From assembly GCA_021810815.1 (NCBI GenBank), contig JAJZHR010000115.1:1-7295 (forward strand): a stretch of 7,295 nt of DNA, written 5' to 3'. Within the stretch, counting starts at the first letter, position 1. Every line of letters starts with the position of its first letter. A program made the position numbers and the translations under genes. Under the pieces are notes generated by a model that was not told the DNA's origin, did not search any database, and was given only the letters and a program-made list of their open reading frames with translations. This document shows, piece after piece, positions 5,142-7,295 of the stretch. This DNA is from Acidobacteriota bacterium. Lineage in GTDB: Bacteria > Acidobacteriota > Terriglobia > Terriglobales > Acidobacteriaceae.

Positions 5142-6230
5142 CTAGTGTTCTGTCTCTAAAGATCGCTTACAAAAGCGGGCGACGGAATCGAGGATTTGGT
5201 CTGCGGTTTTGTGCCAGATGAGGGGCTTGGGGTTGCTGTTGCTGTGGTCGATGTAGTTTCGGATGGCCTGTTCCAACTCTTTGGTTGAGCGATGGACTCC
5301 GCGCCGAAGCTGCTTTTCAGTGAGGGTGGCGAACCATCGTTCGACCAGGTTGAGCCATGACGCGGACGTAGGCGTGAAGTGCAGGTGGAAGCGCGGCCGC
5401 TTGGCCAGCCAGTTGCGGATCAGTTCGGTCTTGTGGGTGCCGTAGTTGTCCAGGATGAGGTGGACGTCGAGTCCCGGCGGAACGTTGTTCTCGATGGTGT
5501 CGAGGAAGGCGCGGAACTCGACCGAGCGGTGGCGGCGATGGGTCTCGCCGATGATGTCTCCGGTCTTGGCGTCGAGCGCGGCAAAGAGGCTGGTGGTGCC
5601 GTGCCGGGTGTAGTCGTGGCTGCGGCGCTCGATCTGTCCGGGGCGCATGGGCAGCAGAGGCGCGGTGCGGTCCAGCGCCTGAATTTGGCTCTTCTCGTCC
5701 ACGCACAGGACCAGAGCGCGTTCCGGCGGGTTCAGATACAGTCCCACGATGTCGCGCACCTTCTCGATGAACAGCGGATCGCGGCTGAGCTTGAAGGTCT
5801 CGGAACGATGCGGAGCGAGCGAAAAGGCGCGCCAGATGCGATGAATGCTGGCGCGGCTGAATCCGGTCTTGGCGGCCATGGAGCGCGTGGACCAGTGCGT
5901 CGCGTCGTCCGGCCTGGACTCCAGCGTCAGCGCGAGGACGCGCTCGATGTCCTCGTCGCCCAACTTGCGCGAGGTGCCGGGGCGCGGCTCGTCGAGCAGG
6001 CTGTCGATGCCGCCTTCGAGAAAACGCCGCCTCCACTTGCCGACGGTCTGAAGTGTCGCGGACACCTGTTGCGCGATGGCGGTGTTGCTGAGCCCGTCGC
6101 CAGCCAACAGGACGATCCGGGCCCGCATGGCCAAAGCCTGCGCGGTCTTCCGCCGCCGGCTCCAGACGACTAGTTGCTGGCGTTGCTCTTCGCCAATCGA
6201 CAACGGCGGCAATGGACGACCCTTCGGCAT
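5142..6230 (-). CDS. IS630-family DDE transposase
   Basis: A 362-residue transposase that cuts and rejoins the IS ends. The N-terminal part binds the inverted repeats: helix-turn-helix segments at about 45-70 (GLSNTAIAQQVSATLQTVGKWRRRF) and about 110-137. The catalytic domain has the three acidic residues: D178 in VLCVDEKSQ, D261 in LILDNYGTHK and E297 in SWLNLVERWF, with 35 residues between the second and third, close to the IS630 pattern. Length is normal for the family. The ATG at 6228-6230 is preceded by GGGAG with a 7-nt gap, a good ribosome binding site. There is no frameshift or internal stop, so the protein may be active. Unusually, the stop codon TAG (5144-5142) lies outside the element: it is made from the duplicated TA and the flanking base of the insertion site. 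Confidence 0.96.
   Translation of the reverse strand: MPKGRPLPPLSIGEEQRQQLVVWSRRRKTAQALAMRARIVLLAGDGLSNTAIAQQVSATLQTVGKWRRRFLEGGIDSLLDEPRPGTSRKLGDEDIERVLALTLESRPDDATHWSTRSMAAKTGFSRASIHRIWRAFSLAPHRSETFKLSRDPLFIEKVRDIVGLYLNPPERALVLCVDEKSQIQALDRTAPLLPMRPGQIERRSHDYTRHGTTSLFAALDAKTGDIIGETHRRHRSVEFRAFLDTIENNVPPGLDVHLILDNYGTHKTELIRNWLAKRPRFHLHFTPTSASWLNLVERWFATLTEKQLRRGVHRSTKELEQAIRNYIDHSNSNPKPLIWHKTADQILDSVARFCKRSLETEH
5145..5160. repeat. IS630 element left terminal inverted repeat
   Basis: GTGTTCTGTCTCTAAA, preceded by the duplicated target TA at 5143-5144. It differs from the partner repeat only at its fifth base (T versus C). The last transposase codons lie within it, so this end is both a recombination site and coding sequence. 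Confidence 0.95.
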
Positions 6231-6284
6231 CGGAGTGCTCCCACTCTATCCGATGCCAATACAACCCATGCTTATGCTAATTAT

Positions 6285-6300
6285 TTTAGAGACAGGACAC
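6285..6300. repeat. IS630 element right terminal inverted repeat
   Basis: TTTAGAGACAGGACAC, the inverted partner of 5145-5160, followed by the duplicated target TA at 6301-6302. It lies upstream of the transposase start, where the promoter should be; no clear promoter boxes could be picked out between it and the gene. Confidence 0.95.
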
Positions 6301-6323
6301 TAGGCGCCAAAAGTGGTATCCCC

Positions 6324-6410
6324 TTCGCGCGGAGCGCGAACCCGGAGGGAGCAGCGGCCTTCAGGCCCCTGAAATAAGGCCAGGGAGAAAAGCCGCTTTA
6401 GCCCCGGGTC
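6324..6410. repeat. GC-rich multi-hairpin intergenic element (REP-like)
   Basis: The 129 bases between the IS and the second GH28 gene hold several nested inverted repeats. TTCGCGC/GCGCGAA (6324-6330, 6334-6340) has a 3-nt loop. TTCAGG/CCTGAA (6360-6365, 6368-6373) lies inside GGCCTT/AAGGCC (6356-6361, 6376-6381), and AGCGGC/GCCGCT (6353-6358, 6392-6397) encloses both. A CCCGGG palindrome closes the element near 6403-6408. Such compact palindromic DNA between genes is typical of dispersed extragenic palindromes, and its text resembles repeats I associate with Terriglobia genomes, but with one copy in the window dispersal is not shown. It could also help end transcription of the GH28 gene arriving from the right. 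Confidence 0.5.
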
Positions 6411-6431
6411 TTAATCACTCGAACCCCGACG

Positions 6432-7295
6432 CTATTTCTGTTCCACAACCAGCCCGCTGTTCTCAAGCCGGATATCCTTCAACTCACCCAACCCGACAGA
6501 CAGAAACACGCCCGTCCCGGGAAAGGCTCGACTGTTCTGCATCACCGCTCCTGCGCTATGCGTAAGCCGCACGACCGGGGCTCCGGCCGCAGGAGAGCTC
6601 GAGGAAACGTCGTCCAGCAGGAGGCTGCTGGCATTCGCAATCGCAAATGCCGGTCCCGCCGTCCCGCTCACATTCACATTGTGCAGCTCCAGGCCGCGCG
6701 TGTGGTCCGCTCGCATCGCCGTCTTGCCGGAGCCGATGATGTTGGAGAGCCGCAGCCCTGCGAGGGGCATCTCCGGCAGGCCTTCGACATCGATCACCGT
6801 CTTCGCTCCGCTGATGCTCACGTTGCTGATGGCGATGTTGCGGAAGGTGGGCGTCCGTGCGGAGACGGGCTCCTCCGTCGTGCGCGTCTCGCCCTCCATC
6901 AGGTAGTAGTTGGTCACGTCGATGGCCGTGCCGACGTTCTCCATGGTCCAGTTGTCGAAGCGGACATCCTCCACCACGCCGCCGCGTCCGCGCCTGCTCT
7001 TGATGCGGATGCCGTTCACCGTATCCACAGCGGTGATGTTGCTGGCGACGATGTTGCGCACGCCGCCAGAGGTTTCGCTGCCGATGGTGACCGCGCCGTG
7101 CGCATGATGCACGGTGCAATTCGTGATGGCCACGTCCTCCGTAGGCCGGTTCACGCGAAGGCCGTCTGCGTCCTTGCCGGACTTGATGACGATGCCGTCG
7201 TCGCCCGTGTCGATGTAGTCGTCCGAAAGCCGCACGAAGCGGCTGGAGTCGATCACGATCCCATCCGTGTGGACGCCGGGATAGGTCTCGATGGT
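6432..7295 (-). CDS. GH28 glycosidase, C-terminal part (5' end outside window)
   Basis: The frame is open from the window edge (base 7295) to TAG at 6434-6432, giving the last 287 residues of a second family 28 glycosidase. The catalytic core is present, numbered from the edge: HTDG (9-12, D11), TGDD (30-33, D32 and D33), AHG (65-67, H66) and GIRIKS (95-100, R97 and K99). All acidic and basic catalytic residues are kept, but the usual NTDG and GHG motifs read HTDG and AHG. After RIK come repeated beta-helix turns (for example FRNIAISNVSISGAK and LRLSNIIGSGKTAMRA), ending at VVEQK without the Ala/Pro linker of the first enzyme. It therefore belongs to a different GH28 subgroup from the 3045-4679 enzyme and may act on another galacturonan or on exposed chain ends. 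The GTG at 7254-7256 is internal. Signal peptide and start are not in the window. Confidence 0.92.
   Translation of the reverse strand, partial: TIETYPGVHTDGIVIDSSRFVRLSDDYIDTGDDGIVIKSGKDADGLRVNRPTEDVAITNCTVHHAHGAVTIGSETSGGVRNIVASNITAVDTVNGIRIKSRRGRGGVVEDVRFDNWTMENVGTAIDVTNYYLMEGETRTTEEPVSARTPTFRNIAISNVSISGAKTVIDVEGLPEMPLAGLRLSNIIGSGKTAMRADHTRGLELHNVNVSGTAGPAFAIANASSLLLDDVSSSSPAAGAPVVRLTHSAGAVMQNSRAFPGTGVFLSVGLGELKDIRLENSGLVVEQK

Larger units (their letters stand above)
5145..6300 (-). mobile_element. Intact IS630-family insertion sequence, 1156 bp
   Basis: The element is bounded by 16-bp terminal inverted repeats: GTGTTCTGTCTCTAAA at 5145-5160 and, read on the minus strand, GTGTCCTGTCTCTAAA at 6300-6285 (15 of 16 identical). 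It is flanked on both sides by TA (5143-5144, 6301-6302), the target duplication expected of the IS630/Tc1/mariner superfamily, and further by C on the left and G on the right, so the original site was CTAG, the site preference described for IS630 itself. It carries one transposase gene, uninterrupted and full length. Near-identical ends plus an intact gene suggest fairly recent movement. It sits between the tRNA-Thr terminator and a palindromic intergenic element, and does not disrupt a visible gene. Confidence 0.95.

Noticed and set aside
5379..6173. A 264-codon plus-strand frame inside the IS element
   Set aside because: Antisense to an intact transposase with complete DDE residues; low-complexity composition and no ribosome binding site.

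Overview
The window looks like chromosomal DNA of a moderately GC-rich bacterium, most plausibly an acidobacterium of the Terriglobia (Granulicella/Terriglobus/Edaphobacter type). The reasons are gene style rather than a marker gene: an MFS carrier with the ALDAG/NQTRIF-like signature, a stand-alone MerR regulator with the LYFRIGEVA start, GH28 enzymes with 'SSFAQ' signal-peptide ends, a small CxxC zinc-ribbon protein, and GC-rich palindromic intergenic DNA. The lineage is an inference from protein resemblance and is not proven here.

Left part (1-2300). The C-terminal end of an MFS transporter (1-348, +) converges on a secreted dienelactone-hydrolase-family enzyme (370-1188, -). That enzyme has a complete Cys-Asp-His triad and appears to be transcribed from an extended -10 promoter so close to the ATG that the mRNA may be leaderless. 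Next come a 102-aa zinc-ribbon protein (1335-1643, -, GTG start), a doubtful small ORF (1665-1880, +) and a MerR-family regulator (1881-2300, -).

Middle part (2301-4679). A 0.7-kb stretch without a convincing protein gene separates merR from a secreted GH28 polygalacturonase-like enzyme (3045-4679, +). Inside it is a near-consensus sigma-70 promoter (TTGACA, 17 nt, TAGTAT; 2727-2755), followed about 55 nt after the predicted start by a perfect 13-bp intrinsic terminator (2809-2845). This predicts an orphan transcript of about 84 nt: either a small RNA or an attenuated leader of the GH28 gene. It is the most interesting undescribed-looking element here.

Right part (4680-7295). An imperfect direct repeat precedes a tRNA-Thr(CGT) gene with its own promoter and terminator. 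Downstream sits an intact 1156-bp IS630-family insertion sequence with 16-bp inverted repeats (15/16), inserted at the TA of a CTAG site. The transposase reading frame has no stop of its own: its TAG is made by the duplicated TA plus the flanking G of the CTAG target. To its right lies a GC-rich, multiply palindromic intergenic element, then the C-terminal two thirds or so of a second GH28 enzyme (6432-7295, -).

Functionally, two GH28 enzymes of different subtype within about 4 kb suggest a region involved in plant pectin or related polysaccharide breakdown, with the MFS carrier and secreted hydrolase as possible but unproven partners. No CRISPR array, phage genes or defence system were seen.
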